Assembly: GCA_958295985.1 (NCBI GenBank)
Contig: OY282432.1
Location: forward strand, 868,001-932,000
DNA from: an uncultured Candidatus Binatia bacterium
GTDB lineage: Bacteria; Desulfobacterota; Binatia; UBA9968; JAJDTQ01
Reading direction: 5' to 3'
DNA: 64,000 nt
Below, one piece after another: positions 40,816 through 49,269 of this stretch. Position 1 is the stretch's first letter. Each line of letters starts with the position of its first letter. The position numbers and the translations under genes are program-made. A model generated the notes under the pieces. It was not told where the DNA came from, did not search any database, and was given only the letters and a program-made list of their open reading frames with translations.

Positions 40816-41826
40816 ATGGAGGCCCCGAACCCCTCATCCAGGTCCCGTGCCACGGGCACGGGCATGGCCCTGGCGCTGCTGCTCGGATCGATGCTGGCGC
40901 TTCCGGCCCGGCTCCCCGCGGCGCCCCTTCGGGTGGTCACCACCGTGGCCCCGATCACCAGTATCGTGGAGAACGTTGCCGGGGAGCGGGCGCAGGTGAC
41001 CGGCATCGTCCCGGAAGGGGTAAACTCCCACACTTTCCGGCCGGTTCCGTCGGACGCCAGGACCCTGGCGAGGGCGGATCTCATCATCCTGAACGGCCTC
41101 AACCTGGAGATCCCCACCCTCAAGCTCGCCCGCGCCAACAAGCAGGCGGATACGCCGATCCTGCTGCTGGCCGACCGCACCGTCACCGAGCGGGACTACG
41201 TCTTCGACCCCGGCTTTCCCCGGGAGCGGGGGCACCCCAACCCACACCTCTGGCCCGACCCGGTCCACGTGATGAACTACGCGCGTCTCGTGCGCGACGC
41301 CCTGACCAAGGCGGACCCCGAGGGGCGGGCGGTGTACCGGGCCAACGCCCGGCGCTACCTGGCGCAGCTCAGGGCGCTGGACGGGGCCATTGCCGCGGCC
41401 GTGGCTACCGTGCCGCGGGGGAACCGACGGCTCCTCACCTATCACGACTCGTGGCCCTATTTCGCCAAACGGTACGGCTTCAGCATCATCGGCGCGGTGC
41501 AGCCCTCCAGCTTTTCCGAACCGAGCCCGCGGGAAGTGGCCCGGCTCATCGATCAGTTGAACCGGGCGCGGGTGCCCGCGGTGTTCGGCTCCGAGGTGTT
41601 TCCCAGCCCGGTCCTTCGACAGATCGCCCGGGAAGCGGCGACGACGTTCGTCGACAGCCTCAGAGACGATGACCTCCCCGGTGAGCCCGGCGACCCGGTC
41701 CATTCCTACACCGGCATGATGCTCGCGAACGTCCGGACCATCGTCTCGGCCCTGGGCGGCTCGCCCGACGCGCTGAAGACCGTGGACCCGGCGCCGGTGG
41801 CCGGCCATCACGCGCGCTACCGGTAG
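40816..41826 (+). CDS. Mn/Zn ABC transporter periplasmic binding protein
   Basis: This 336-residue cluster A-I binding protein has a signal peptide (GMALALLLGSMLALPARLPA). Ligand motifs are GVNSHTFRPVPSD, HPNPHLWPDPVH, LLTYHDSWPYFAKRYGF and, late, FGSEVFPSPVLRQ. It lacks the long His-rich loop of the other binding protein at 33447, so it may prefer Mn or Fe. It follows the fused exporter by 43 bases and is probably cotranscribed. Its ATPase and permease lie after an intervening amidohydrolase gene. Confidence 0.92.
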   Translation: MEAPNPSSRSRATGTGMALALLLGSMLALPARLPAAPLRVVTTVAPITSIVENVAGERAQVTGIVPEGVNSHTFRPVPSDARTLARADLIILNGLNLEIPTLKLARANKQADTPILLLADRTVTERDYVFDPGFPRERGHPNPHLWPDPVHVMNYARLVRDALTKADPEGRAVYRANARRYLAQLRALDGAIAAAVATVPRGNRRLLTYHDSWPYFAKRYGFSIIGAVQPSSFSEPSPREVARLIDQLNRARVPAVFGSEVFPSPVLRQIAREAATTFVDSLRDDDLPGEPGDPVHSYTGMMLANVRTIVSALGGSPDALKTVDPAPVAGHHARYR

Positions 41827-41923
41827 GCGCATCGAGGGGCACCGGTCCGGTAGGAAAATGGTACTGCCCGTTGAATAGTGGTACGGTTCTTCGCATTCGC
41901 AGCAGAGGAAAGGACGGCACCCG

Positions 41924-42958
41924 ATGATCAACGTGGATTACCCCATTATCGACGGCGACGGACACGTGGTGGAGCCCGACAAGGAGATGGCCGAGTACCT
42001 GCCGGAACGGTTCCGGCGCATTCCGGGCAACCGCGAGTACTCCCTGTTCCCCCAGGATTCCTGGGCCTTCGGCGTCGTCGACCCGCACAAGCAGGACGTC
42101 CCGGACGCGGCCATGTGGCTGAGCTTTCTGGACGAGGCCGGCATCAGCGCCACCGTGCTGTATCCCAGCAACGCCGCGGCCGTGGGCATGGTGCGCCGGG
42201 TGGAGTGGTCGGTGGACCTGGCGCGGGCCTACAACGACTGGCTTCACGACAAGTTCCTGCGCCGGAGTGAACGCCTCCTCGGGGTGGCCTTGCTGCCGGT
42301 GCACGACGTTGCCGCGTGCGTCACGGAACTGCGCCGTTGCGTGGGCGAGCTCGGCTTCGTGGGCGCGGTCCTGCCGTCCATCTCCGCGCCCCTGATGGCC
42401 TACGGCAACCCGGAGTTCGACCCCATCTATGCCGCCGCCCACGAACTCGACACCATGATCGCGGTCCACGGCGGCTTCGTCGGGGCCCACAACTTCGCCG
42501 ACCCGCTGCGCACCTATCGGGAGGTCCGGGCGCTCAAGCACGTGATCCCGCTCATGAGCCATGCCACCAGCATGATCTCCCAAGGGGTGTTCGACCGCTA
42601 CCCGAACCTGCGGGTGGCCTATCTGGAGGCGGGCTGCGGCTGGGTGCCGTACCTGATGGACGTGCTCGACGAACAGTTCGAGCGCAAGGGCGCCGGCGAC
42701 CTCAAGCGCAAGCCCAGCGAGTACCTGATGGACCCCAACGTCTACTTCTCCTTCGAGATCGAGGAGAGGACCCTGCCCTTCTTCATCCAGCTTGTGGGAG
42801 ACGAAAAGCTCGTCTGGCCGTCGGACTATCCGCACGAGCGCACGCGGGCGGAATTCTTCGGGGACCTGCCGGAATTCTTCGCGCGGGAGGATGTCTCGGC
42901 CGACTCCAGGCGCCGTATCCTGTCGGAGAATCCCAAGCGCTTGTACAAGATCCAGTGA
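41924..42958 (+). CDS. Amidohydrolase-2 family protein embedded in a metal-transport operon
   Basis: This 344-residue paralogue of the protein at 4534 has metal-site motifs PIIDGDGHVVEPDKEM, MIAVHGGFVGAHNFAD and LVWPSDYPHERTRAEF. It lies between the binding protein and the ATPase of a metal ABC transporter; its stop overlaps the ATPase GTG start (GTGA). Being metal-dependent, it might use the imported ion, or the transporter may have been built around it. Substrate is unknown. Confidence 0.87.
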   Translation: MINVDYPIIDGDGHVVEPDKEMAEYLPERFRRIPGNREYSLFPQDSWAFGVVDPHKQDVPDAAMWLSFLDEAGISATVLYPSNAAAVGMVRRVEWSVDLARAYNDWLHDKFLRRSERLLGVALLPVHDVAACVTELRRCVGELGFVGAVLPSISAPLMAYGNPEFDPIYAAAHELDTMIAVHGGFVGAHNFADPLRTYREVRALKHVIPLMSHATSMISQGVFDRYPNLRVAYLEAGCGWVPYLMDVLDEQFERKGAGDLKRKPSEYLMDPNVYFSFEIEERTLPFFIQLVGDEKLVWPSDYPHERTRAEFFGDLPEFFAREDVSADSRRRILSENPKRLYKIQ

Positions 42959-43812
42959 CCTCCGAAAAGCATACCGACAGGGTCCACCACGTACACGGCC
43001 GGCTTCACGGGCACCGCCATGCCGAAGGCCGCGAATGGAGTGAGCAGGGGCGCCCCCTCGTAGAGCTCACCGACGTGTCCGGCGGCTACCGGCAGACCCT
43101 CGGCATCGCCCACGTCAACCTGAAGCTCTGGCCGGCGCAGTTCCTCGCGGTGGTGGGGCCCAACGGCGGCGGCAAGACCACGCTGCTCCGCACCATCCTG
43201 GGGCACATCCGGCCCCGGGAAGGCCGGGTGACGGTCCACGGCTCGTCCCTCGGAGCGGTGGGCTACGTGCCGCAACTGGAGCAGATCGACCTGAGCTTTC
43301 CCATCACGGTGGAAGAGGTGGTGCTGCTGGGGCTGTCCCGGCGCCGGCAATGGTTTCGCCGCACCGGCGCGGAAGACCGCGACCGCGCGCACGAGATCAT
43401 GCAACGGCTCAACCTGCTGGAGCTGCGGGACCGCCAGATCCGGGAACTTTCCGGTGGTCAACAACAGGCCGCGTTCATTGCCCGCGCCTTGTTGGGAGAG
43501 CCGGAGCTGATCCTGCTCGACGAGCCCACCTCCGGCCTGGATATCCGCTCCCGCGACGAGGTGATCCATTTCCTCCACGAGATCAACCACTCGGGCGTCG
43601 CCATCCTCATCACCAGCCACGACCTCAACTGGGTGGCCGCGCACCTGCCGTGGGTGGTGTGCCTGAACCGCCACGTCATCGCCGAAGGCGGCCCCCAGGA
43701 GGTGTTCACCACCCAGGTCCTGGGGGAGACCTACAAGGGGGAGATGGTGGTCTTCCAGCACGGTGACATGATCATGGTGGGAGAACGGCCCCACTCCCCC
43801 AACGGGCGCTGA
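42955..43812 (+). CDS. Mn/Zn ABC transporter ATPase with His-rich N-terminal extension
   Basis: This 285-residue ATPase has Walker A VVGPNGGGKTTLL, signature RELSGGQQQA, Walker B LILLDEPTSGLD and switch His ITSHDLNW. The GTG at 42955 overlaps the amidohydrolase stop and gives an N-terminal extension, KHTDRVHHVHGRLHGHRHAE, with eight His. The ABC core begins near residue 35 (VELTDVSGGY). No other in-frame start with a ribosome binding site was found between. The permease ATG overlaps its stop by one base. Confidence 0.88.
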   Translation: MTSEKHTDRVHHVHGRLHGHRHAEGREWSEQGRPLVELTDVSGGYRQTLGIAHVNLKLWPAQFLAVVGPNGGGKTTLLRTILGHIRPREGRVTVHGSSLGAVGYVPQLEQIDLSFPITVEEVVLLGLSRRRQWFRRTGAEDRDRAHEIMQRLNLLELRDRQIRELSGGQQQAAFIARALLGEPELILLDEPTSGLDIRSRDEVIHFLHEINHSGVAILITSHDLNWVAAHLPWVVCLNRHVIAEGGPQEVFTTQVLGETYKGEMVVFQHGDMIMVGERPHSPNGR

Positions 43813-44639
43813 TGCTGGAGCCGTTCGCGTACGAGTTCTTCCGCAACGGCATGATCGCCGCGACCATCGTGGGGGCGGTGTGCGGCTTCGTCGGCGTGTA
43901 CGTCGTGCTCCGGCGCATGAGCTATATCGGCCACGGGCTGGCCCACGCGCTCTTCGGCGGGGCGGTCCTGAGCACCGTCGTCGGCGTCAACTTCTTCATC
44001 GGCGCCGGCGCCTGGGCGCTGGTCAGCGCGGTGCTGATCCACCTCATCAGCCACCGCCGGCTGGTGGGGGCCGATGCCGCCATCGGGGTGGTGACCACGT
44101 CGAGCTTTGCCCTGGGGGTGGCCGTGGTCTCCACCTACCGGAAGTTCACCCTGGACTTCGAGGCCGCGCTCTTCGGCAACCTGCTGGGCATCACGCTGCT
44201 GGATCTCTGGGTCATCGCGCTGACCTCCGCCTCGGTGGTGTTCGTCATGACCGTCATCCGCCACCAACTCCTGTTCTCGACCTTCGACCCCGAGGTAGCG
44301 CCGGTCTACGGCATCTCCACCGGCCGCACCGAGCTGATCTTCGTCCTGCTCCTGGCCGTGACCATCGTGGCCTCCACGCGCATCCTCGGCGTCACCCTGG
44401 TGTCCGCGGCCGTGGTCATCCCCCCCGTCACCGCCCGCTACCTGACCCAGCGGTTCCAGACCCTCCTGATCGTGGCGCCGGTGATCGGCGCCGTGTGCGC
44501 GGCATCGGGCATGTACCTCAGCTATTTCATCGATATCTCCTCGGGCGCCATGATCGTCCTCACCTTCGCGCTGGTCTTCTTCCTGGTGGGAGGCCGTCGG
44601 TGGCTCCACGGGAGCGACCGGGAAGGGGCGCGGGAATGA
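43812..44639 (+). CDS. Mn/Zn ABC transporter permease
   Basis: This 275-residue ABC-3 family membrane protein has about eight helices. It includes GVYVVLRRMSYIGHGLAHAL and the late STRILGVTLVSAAVVIPPVT. It is the last gene of the second metal-uptake operon and starts in a TGATG overlap with the ATPase. Confidence 0.93.
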   Translation: MLEPFAYEFFRNGMIAATIVGAVCGFVGVYVVLRRMSYIGHGLAHALFGGAVLSTVVGVNFFIGAGAWALVSAVLIHLISHRRLVGADAAIGVVTTSSFALGVAVVSTYRKFTLDFEAALFGNLLGITLLDLWVIALTSASVVFVMTVIRHQLLFSTFDPEVAPVYGISTGRTELIFVLLLAVTIVASTRILGVTLVSAAVVIPPVTARYLTQRFQTLLIVAPVIGAVCAASGMYLSYFIDISSGAMIVLTFALVFFLVGGRRWLHGSDREGARE

Positions 44640-44707
44640 CGGCGGGGACCGCCTGCACTTGGCGAACGTTCATGCTTTAATAGGGAGTGTCCCGCGGCCG
44701 GCCGATC

Positions 44708-46147
44708 ATGAACCCCTTGAACGACAACGAACGTCTTTGCGCACGGGCGGGTTGGCTGGCCGCGGCCGTGGTCGCCGTGGTGCTTTGGGCCGGTTTCGCC
44801 CGGGCAGGGACCGTGGAAGCGGACGCTGCCGGGCGCCGCGACCTGGTCCTCCGCTACCTCAAGGCCGTGTATGCCCAGGATTATGCCGAGGCCTACAAAT
44901 ACGTCTCGCAACGGGACCGCGGGGCCAAGAGCGAAGCGGCGTACCTGAGGGAGAACTCCTCCCTTACCGGCGCCGCCGCGGAGTTGACCCGACGTCTCGC
45001 CGAACGGATCGAGCTGGGCCCGCTCTCGGGCGAGATCCAGGGCGACAGTACCACCGTCCGTTTCCCGATCCGCCTTCCCGACGCCAACTCCGCGGAGTTG
45101 CAGGAGCTTTTCGCCGGTTTCGACCCCGAGGTGCTGAACCGGCTCACACCGAAACAGCGCGGGCAGGTCCTCGCTTCCCTCGACGAAATGAGCCGCACCG
45201 GACGCCTTCCGGTCATCACCGGCGAAGAGTCGCTGGAGCTTCTCCGGGAGGACGGCCGGTGGGCCGTGTTCCTGAACTGGGGCGAGGCCGTCAGGGTCTT
45301 CTTCCACGCCGAGGTCAAGGACGGGCTGCCCTGGGCCTTCGAACCGCTCCAGAAGATGGTGCTCGCCCGGCCCGGAGAGACCCTGCACGCCGCCTACCGC
45401 GCACGGAACCTTTCGGACCGGGCCGTTACGGCCAGGGCGCGGCACGTGGACACGCCGAAGGAAGCGGCCGCCGAGTATCTCGACGTCATACAGTGCTTCT
45501 GCTTTCTGCAGGAAACCCTGAAACCCGGCCAGGAAAAGGAGCTGCCGCTGGTGTTTCGGGTGGACTGGGACGTGCCCCGCGAAAACAAGGCGTTCCATGT
45601 CACCTATCAGTTCTATCCGAGCGACCGGTTTCCCGACGACGCCCGCGAGGCCCGGGCTCGACCGGAAGGGACCCTGGAGGTCCGGGTCAAGGACCACCGG
45701 AACGCCATCGACGACTTCCGAAGCCTCGACCTGAGCCTCGGAAAATTGCGGCTGGCGCCGGACCCGCGCCTGAGATCTTCCGATCCGGGGTGGCTGGACC
45801 TGGCGCTGCAACTCGACCGGATGGACCTGACCCGGTACAAGGACGGGACTTCGGCCGCGACGGTGTACCGGGGAGCGCTCCGGCCGCAACGGTTCGCGGC
45901 CGTGGACCTGCAAGTCACCGGAATCCACGGAATCCTCCGGAAGACCGGGGCTCCGGACCGAGTCAAGAACGCCGTGGGCCCCATCCGCCTCGACTTCGAG
46001 CTCAAGCCGGCCGTGACCACGGTGGTGATCCTGGATCTCGAGCTGCTCGACCTGAGCGATCATCCCGGCAGGGGTTACGAGCTGCTAATCAAAGGGTACG
46101 AACTCTACCAAGATGACAAACTGCTACAGCGGATTCCGCCCGGATAG
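44708..46147 (+). CDS. Exported multidomain protein containing a Cox11/CtaG domain
   Basis: This protein has about 479 residues. An N-terminal hydrophobic anchor (WLAAAVVAVVLWAGFARA) is followed by an NTF2-like region (LRYLKAVYAQDYAEAYKYVS). At about 210-315 lies a Cox11-like domain: VFFHAEVKDGLPWAFEPLQK, then the copper motif YLDVIQCFCFLQETLKPGQ. An extra C-terminal domain of about 130 residues is not recognised. Cox11 delivers copper to CuB of cytochrome oxidase and is normally about 200 residues. The SCO-type gene downstream supports a copper role. ATG at 44687 is an alternative start. Confidence 0.8.
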   Translation: MNPLNDNERLCARAGWLAAAVVAVVLWAGFARAGTVEADAAGRRDLVLRYLKAVYAQDYAEAYKYVSQRDRGAKSEAAYLRENSSLTGAAAELTRRLAERIELGPLSGEIQGDSTTVRFPIRLPDANSAELQELFAGFDPEVLNRLTPKQRGQVLASLDEMSRTGRLPVITGEESLELLREDGRWAVFLNWGEAVRVFFHAEVKDGLPWAFEPLQKMVLARPGETLHAAYRARNLSDRAVTARARHVDTPKEAAAEYLDVIQCFCFLQETLKPGQEKELPLVFRVDWDVPRENKAFHVTYQFYPSDRFPDDAREARARPEGTLEVRVKDHRNAIDDFRSLDLSLGKLRLAPDPRLRSSDPGWLDLALQLDRMDLTRYKDGTSAATVYRGALRPQRFAAVDLQVTGIHGILRKTGAPDRVKNAVGPIRLDFELKPAVTTVVILDLELLDLSDHPGRGYELLIKGYELYQDDKLLQRIPPG

Positions 46148-46180
46148 CGGCCTGTTTCAGAGCGGCGCGGGGTCCGGGAC

Positions 46181-46819
46181 ATGACGCAACGGCGTTTCCT
46201 GGTCCACGTCACCGTGGGGACGGTGCTGTTCGCCGTCCTCGTGGGCCTGGTCATCCAGCAGCTTCGAACACCCGCGGCGCCGCCCCGCCGGCCCGCCCTG
46301 GAGCGACTGGCGCGGTACGGCCCGGCGCCGGACTTCTCACTGGTCGAACGCAGCGGCAGGCCCCTGTCCGCCGGCGATCTCCGGGGCCGCGTGTGGATCG
46401 CCGACTTCATCTACACCCAGTGCCGGGACAGCTGTCCGCTCCAGAGCCGTGCCATGGCCGCGCTGCAAGCGGACCTGAACGCCTACGACGACCTCCGGTC
46501 GGTGTCCATCACCGTGGACCCGCTCACGGACTCCGCCGCTCTGCTGTCCCGATACGCGGACCGCTACGGCGCCGATCCGGAGCGCTGGCTGTTCCTCACC
46601 GGCGAGTTGCAAGATATCCGTCGGATCGTGCAGGAAGGCTTTCGCCTGAGCGCTGCCCCGGTGGACGACAGTGCCCCGGATCCCGTGGTCTTCCACAGCG
46701 CTCGCTTCGTGCTGGTGGACCGTAACGGCGAGATCCGCGGCTACTACGACAGCAACGACCCGCAGGCATTGAAACGCCTGCGCGAGAACGCCCAGAGCCT
46801 CCTGGACGGCAAGGCGTAG
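46181..46819 (+). CDS. SCO1/SenC family copper chaperone
   Basis: This 212-residue membrane-anchored thioredoxin-fold protein has an N-terminal anchor (FLVHVTVGTVLFAVLVGLVI). The CxxxCP motif is in YTQCRDSCPLQSRAM and the copper-ligand His is in VVFHSARFVLVD. SCO proteins load CuA of cytochrome c oxidase or act as thiol reductants. It is 33 bases after the Cox11-domain gene, in an apparent copper and thiol operon. Confidence 0.92.
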   Translation: MTQRRFLVHVTVGTVLFAVLVGLVIQQLRTPAAPPRRPALERLARYGPAPDFSLVERSGRPLSAGDLRGRVWIADFIYTQCRDSCPLQSRAMAALQADLNAYDDLRSVSITVDPLTDSAALLSRYADRYGADPERWLFLTGELQDIRRIVQEGFRLSAAPVDDSAPDPVVFHSARFVLVDRNGEIRGYYDSNDPQALKRLRENAQSLLDGKA

Positions 46820-46982
46820 GCGACCCGCTGCCGCCACAAGCTCATGTGGCCCTCGAGGGCCAGGGTCAGGCCGTTTCTTGTCTTGGAAGCGCCGGGTCTG
46901 TTATATACCACTTGAACGTCACGTACGGGACGGCCGCCGAGGGCCGGCCGTAATCGGGCAAAAGGAATCGGGGGAAAGTTTC

Positions 46983-47879
46983 ATGAGCAAAGCACCCAGG
47001 AAAAAGGGGGGCCGGGGACCCCGGCAACAGGCGCCGGCGACCCCGCGGCCAGGCCCCAACTGGCCGGTGCTGGCGCTGGCGGTGGTGGGGCTGGTGCTGG
47101 CGGGATATTTGACCGGCACCACCTGGTCGGGGGAGAAGGCCGCCTTTTGCGAGGCCGGGGCCGACTGCGACATCGTGTTGCACAGCCGCTGGTCGGTGCT
47201 GCTCGGCCTGCCGGTGTCTCTCTGGGGATTTCTCGTCTACGCCGCACTCGCGGGCGCAGCTTTCATGAAGCGTCGGAGCCAACGCTGGAAACTGATAGCC
47301 GCGCTGTCGCTGTTCGGCGTGGTGTACAGCGTCTATCTCACGGCCGTCTCCGTGTTCCGGCTGGAGGCCGCCTGTCCGTACTGCCTGACGTCCCTGGGGC
47401 TTCTGGTGGCCGTCTTCGCCGTCACCCTGTTCCAGACCCCGCAGGTAAGCCGGCGCCTGGCATGGAAACCCTGGCTCGGCATGAACTTCGTTGCAGCCGC
47501 GGTGGCGGTGCTGGCGGTTCACCTGATCTTCTATTCCGGGGCCTCGGTGGTGGCCTCGGGCAAGGAAGACCCCTGGATGAAGGGGCTGACCACCCACCTG
47601 GAGAAGACCGGCGCCCAGATGTACGGGGCGTTCTGGTGTCCCGCCTGCGATAGTCAGAAGGAGATGTTCGGGGCGTCCGCCCACCGCGTCCCTTACGTCG
47701 AATGCAGTCCCGCGGGACGCAACGGCCCGACGTCGTCCAAGTGTCTGGCGGCCGGCGTCCGTTCCTATCCCACGTGGATCATCAACGGCCAGCGTCACAC
47801 CGGAGTGTTGACACCCGCGACGCTGGCGGACCGCGCCGGCTTCGCCGGCATCAGGACCCCGGCAAGGCAGGGAGGCTGA
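46983..47879 (+). CDS. VKOR fused to a thioredoxin-like domain
   Basis: This 298-residue protein has a vitamin K epoxide reductase domain with four or five helices and a C-terminal thioredoxin-like domain. VKOR cysteines are in AFCEAGADCDIVLHSRWS and the redox CxxC in ACPYCLTSLG. The thioredoxin domain has AFWCPACDSQKEMF and the cis-Pro region SYPTWIINGQ. Such fusions reoxidise DsbA-like enzymes with quinone. GGGGGAAAG precedes the ATG. The next gene starts two bases after this stop. Confidence 0.93.
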   Translation: MSKAPRKKGGRGPRQQAPATPRPGPNWPVLALAVVGLVLAGYLTGTTWSGEKAAFCEAGADCDIVLHSRWSVLLGLPVSLWGFLVYAALAGAAFMKRRSQRWKLIAALSLFGVVYSVYLTAVSVFRLEAACPYCLTSLGLLVAVFAVTLFQTPQVSRRLAWKPWLGMNFVAAAVAVLAVHLIFYSGASVVASGKEDPWMKGLTTHLEKTGAQMYGAFWCPACDSQKEMFGASAHRVPYVECSPAGRNGPTSSKCLAAGVRSYPTWIINGQRHTGVLTPATLADRAGFAGIRTPARQGG

Positions 47880-47880
47880 T

Positions 47881-48345
47881 TTGCGAGACCGGATACTGCG
47901 CTTTGCCACCGGCCTGACGGCCCTGCTCCTGATGATGGCGGCTCCGGCCTGGAGCGACCCCGGAAGCTACCCGGAGTACGCCAAGGTGGAGCCGTCGGAC
48001 AAGCTCGCCATCCGGTATGTCCGGGTCGAAGAACTGGTCCGGCACATCCTCGACCGCAAGCCGGTGACCATCGTGGACGTCCAGCACCCCCGGGACTATG
48101 CCGCGGGTCACATCCGAGGGGCCCGCTCCATACCGCTCGGCGTCTTCTACCGAGGCTCCGACCTCGTGCCGAAGGAGGACCTCGTCGTCCTCTATTGAGC
48201 GTGCCCTCGCCATCTGGCCAGTTTGGCCTATGAAATCCTCCACCAGCAGGGCCACCGCAACATGAGGGTGTTGTACGAGGGGCTTCCGGGCTGGATCGCC
48301 AAAGGCTACCCCATCGACCGCGGACCGTCGCCCACGACGCCGTAA
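47881..48345 (+). CDS. Exported rhodanese, candidate selenoprotein with in-frame TGA at the catalytic residue
   Basis: The TTG start at 47881 follows GGGAGG. A signal peptide (LRFATGLTALLLMMAAPAWS) is followed by a rhodanese domain (VTIVDVQHPRDYAAGHIRGA). At 48196-48198, after DLVVLY, comes TGA. The same frame then continues without break for 48 codons, ACPRHLASLAYEILHQQGHR, then LYEGLPGWIAKGYPI, to a TAA at 48343. In rhodaneses the residue before ACP(R) is the catalytic Cys, so TGA replaces exactly that residue. Read as selenocysteine the protein has 154 residues; read as stop it is dead. A hairpin follows at 48211-48232. Confidence 0.7.
48211..48232 (+). promoter_or_regulatory. SECIS-like hairpin downstream of the in-frame TGA
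   Basis: GGCCA (48216-48220) pairs with TGGCC (48224-48228) around a GTT loop; CAT and ATG extend the stem across a small internal loop. The loop begins 22 bases after the TGA and its first base is G, both within what is known for bacterial SECIS elements. The stem is short, so this is supportive only. Confidence 0.5.
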
Positions 48346-48367
48346 CCTCGCTACCGGCGCTGCAATC

Positions 48368-49177
48368 GTGTCGAGAATCATCACCCTGACCACCGACTTC
48401 GGTTACCAGGACCCCTTCGCCGGCATCATGAAGGGAGTGGTGTCCGGGATCGACCCCGCGGCCACGATCATCGACCTGACCCACGGCGTGACGCCTCAGG
48501 ACGTCACCGGCGGGGCGCTGGCGCTGGCCGCGGCGGTGGACTTCTTTCCCGACGGCGCGGTCCACGTGGCGGTGGTGGACCCCGGGGTCGGCGGGGACCG
48601 GCGGCCCATCCTCCTGGAAACCGACCGCGCCTGCTTCATCGGACCGGACAACGGCCTCTTGAGTCTTGCGGCGAACCGGCAACGGCTGATCCGCACCGTC
48701 CACCTTTCCAATCCCGCCTATCACCTGCGGCCCACCAGCACGACGTTCCACGGCCGGGACATCTTCGCGCCCGCGGCCGCACACCTCTCCGCGGGCGTTC
48801 CGCCGGAGCAGCTCGGCCAAACGGTGGATACCTGCGAGGCTCTGAGCCTTCCGGCCCCGGAAGAGCACGCCGCCGGCCGCATTGCCGGCAAGGTGATCTA
48901 TATCGACGGCTTCGGCAACCTCACCACCAACGTCCGCGGCGAGGACCTGGAGCGGTTCGACCCGAAGAGCGTTTCGGTACGTACCGGCGACAGGCTGATC
49001 CGCGGCCTGTCGGCCAACTACGCCTCGGCCGGGACCGGCAACTATCTCGCCCTCGTCAATAGCTGGGGATTTCTCGAGATATCCCGGTGTGACGGCAATG
49101 CCCAGGCCGGCCTTGACGCCCGGGTCGGCGCCCCGGTGCTGGTGGCCGGGGACGCCGTAGCCGTTGGCGCGAAATAG
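48368..49177 (+). CDS. SAM hydroxide adenosyltransferase (DUF62 family)
   Basis: This 269-residue homologue of fluorinase/chlorinase hydrolyses S-adenosylmethionine to adenosine and methionine. Family stretches are TTDFGYQDPFAGIMKGVV, VVDPGVGGDRRPI, FIGPDNGLLSL and TTFHGRDIFAPAAAHLS. The GTG start at 48368 lies 22 bases after the end of the rhodanese frame. A role here is unclear. Confidence 0.92.
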   Translation: MSRIITLTTDFGYQDPFAGIMKGVVSGIDPAATIIDLTHGVTPQDVTGGALALAAAVDFFPDGAVHVAVVDPGVGGDRRPILLETDRACFIGPDNGLLSLAANRQRLIRTVHLSNPAYHLRPTSTTFHGRDIFAPAAAHLSAGVPPEQLGQTVDTCEALSLPAPEEHAAGRIAGKVIYIDGFGNLTTNVRGEDLERFDPKSVSVRTGDRLIRGLSANYASAGTGNYLALVNSWGFLEISRCDGNAQAGLDARVGAPVLVAGDAVAVGAK

Positions 49178-49269
49178 CCCCCGCCCCAACGGGTCACGAC
49201 CCGCGAACGCCGGCGTTTCGTGGGTGGGCAACCGGCAGGGATGCGGGGCTGAAAGGAAAGGCCCGAAAG

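Noticed and set aside
39261..41186. Long minus-strand open frame over the ABC exporter
   Set aside because: Shadow of the exporter and the binding protein; no motifs.
44522..46063. Minus-strand open frame over the Cox11-domain gene
   Set aside because: No motif; the plus-strand gene has the CFCF copper motif and a membrane anchor.
47881..48198. A normal 105-residue rhodanese ending at the TGA
   Set aside because: It would lose the catalytic residue and the last third of the fold, while the same frame continues with conserved sequence.
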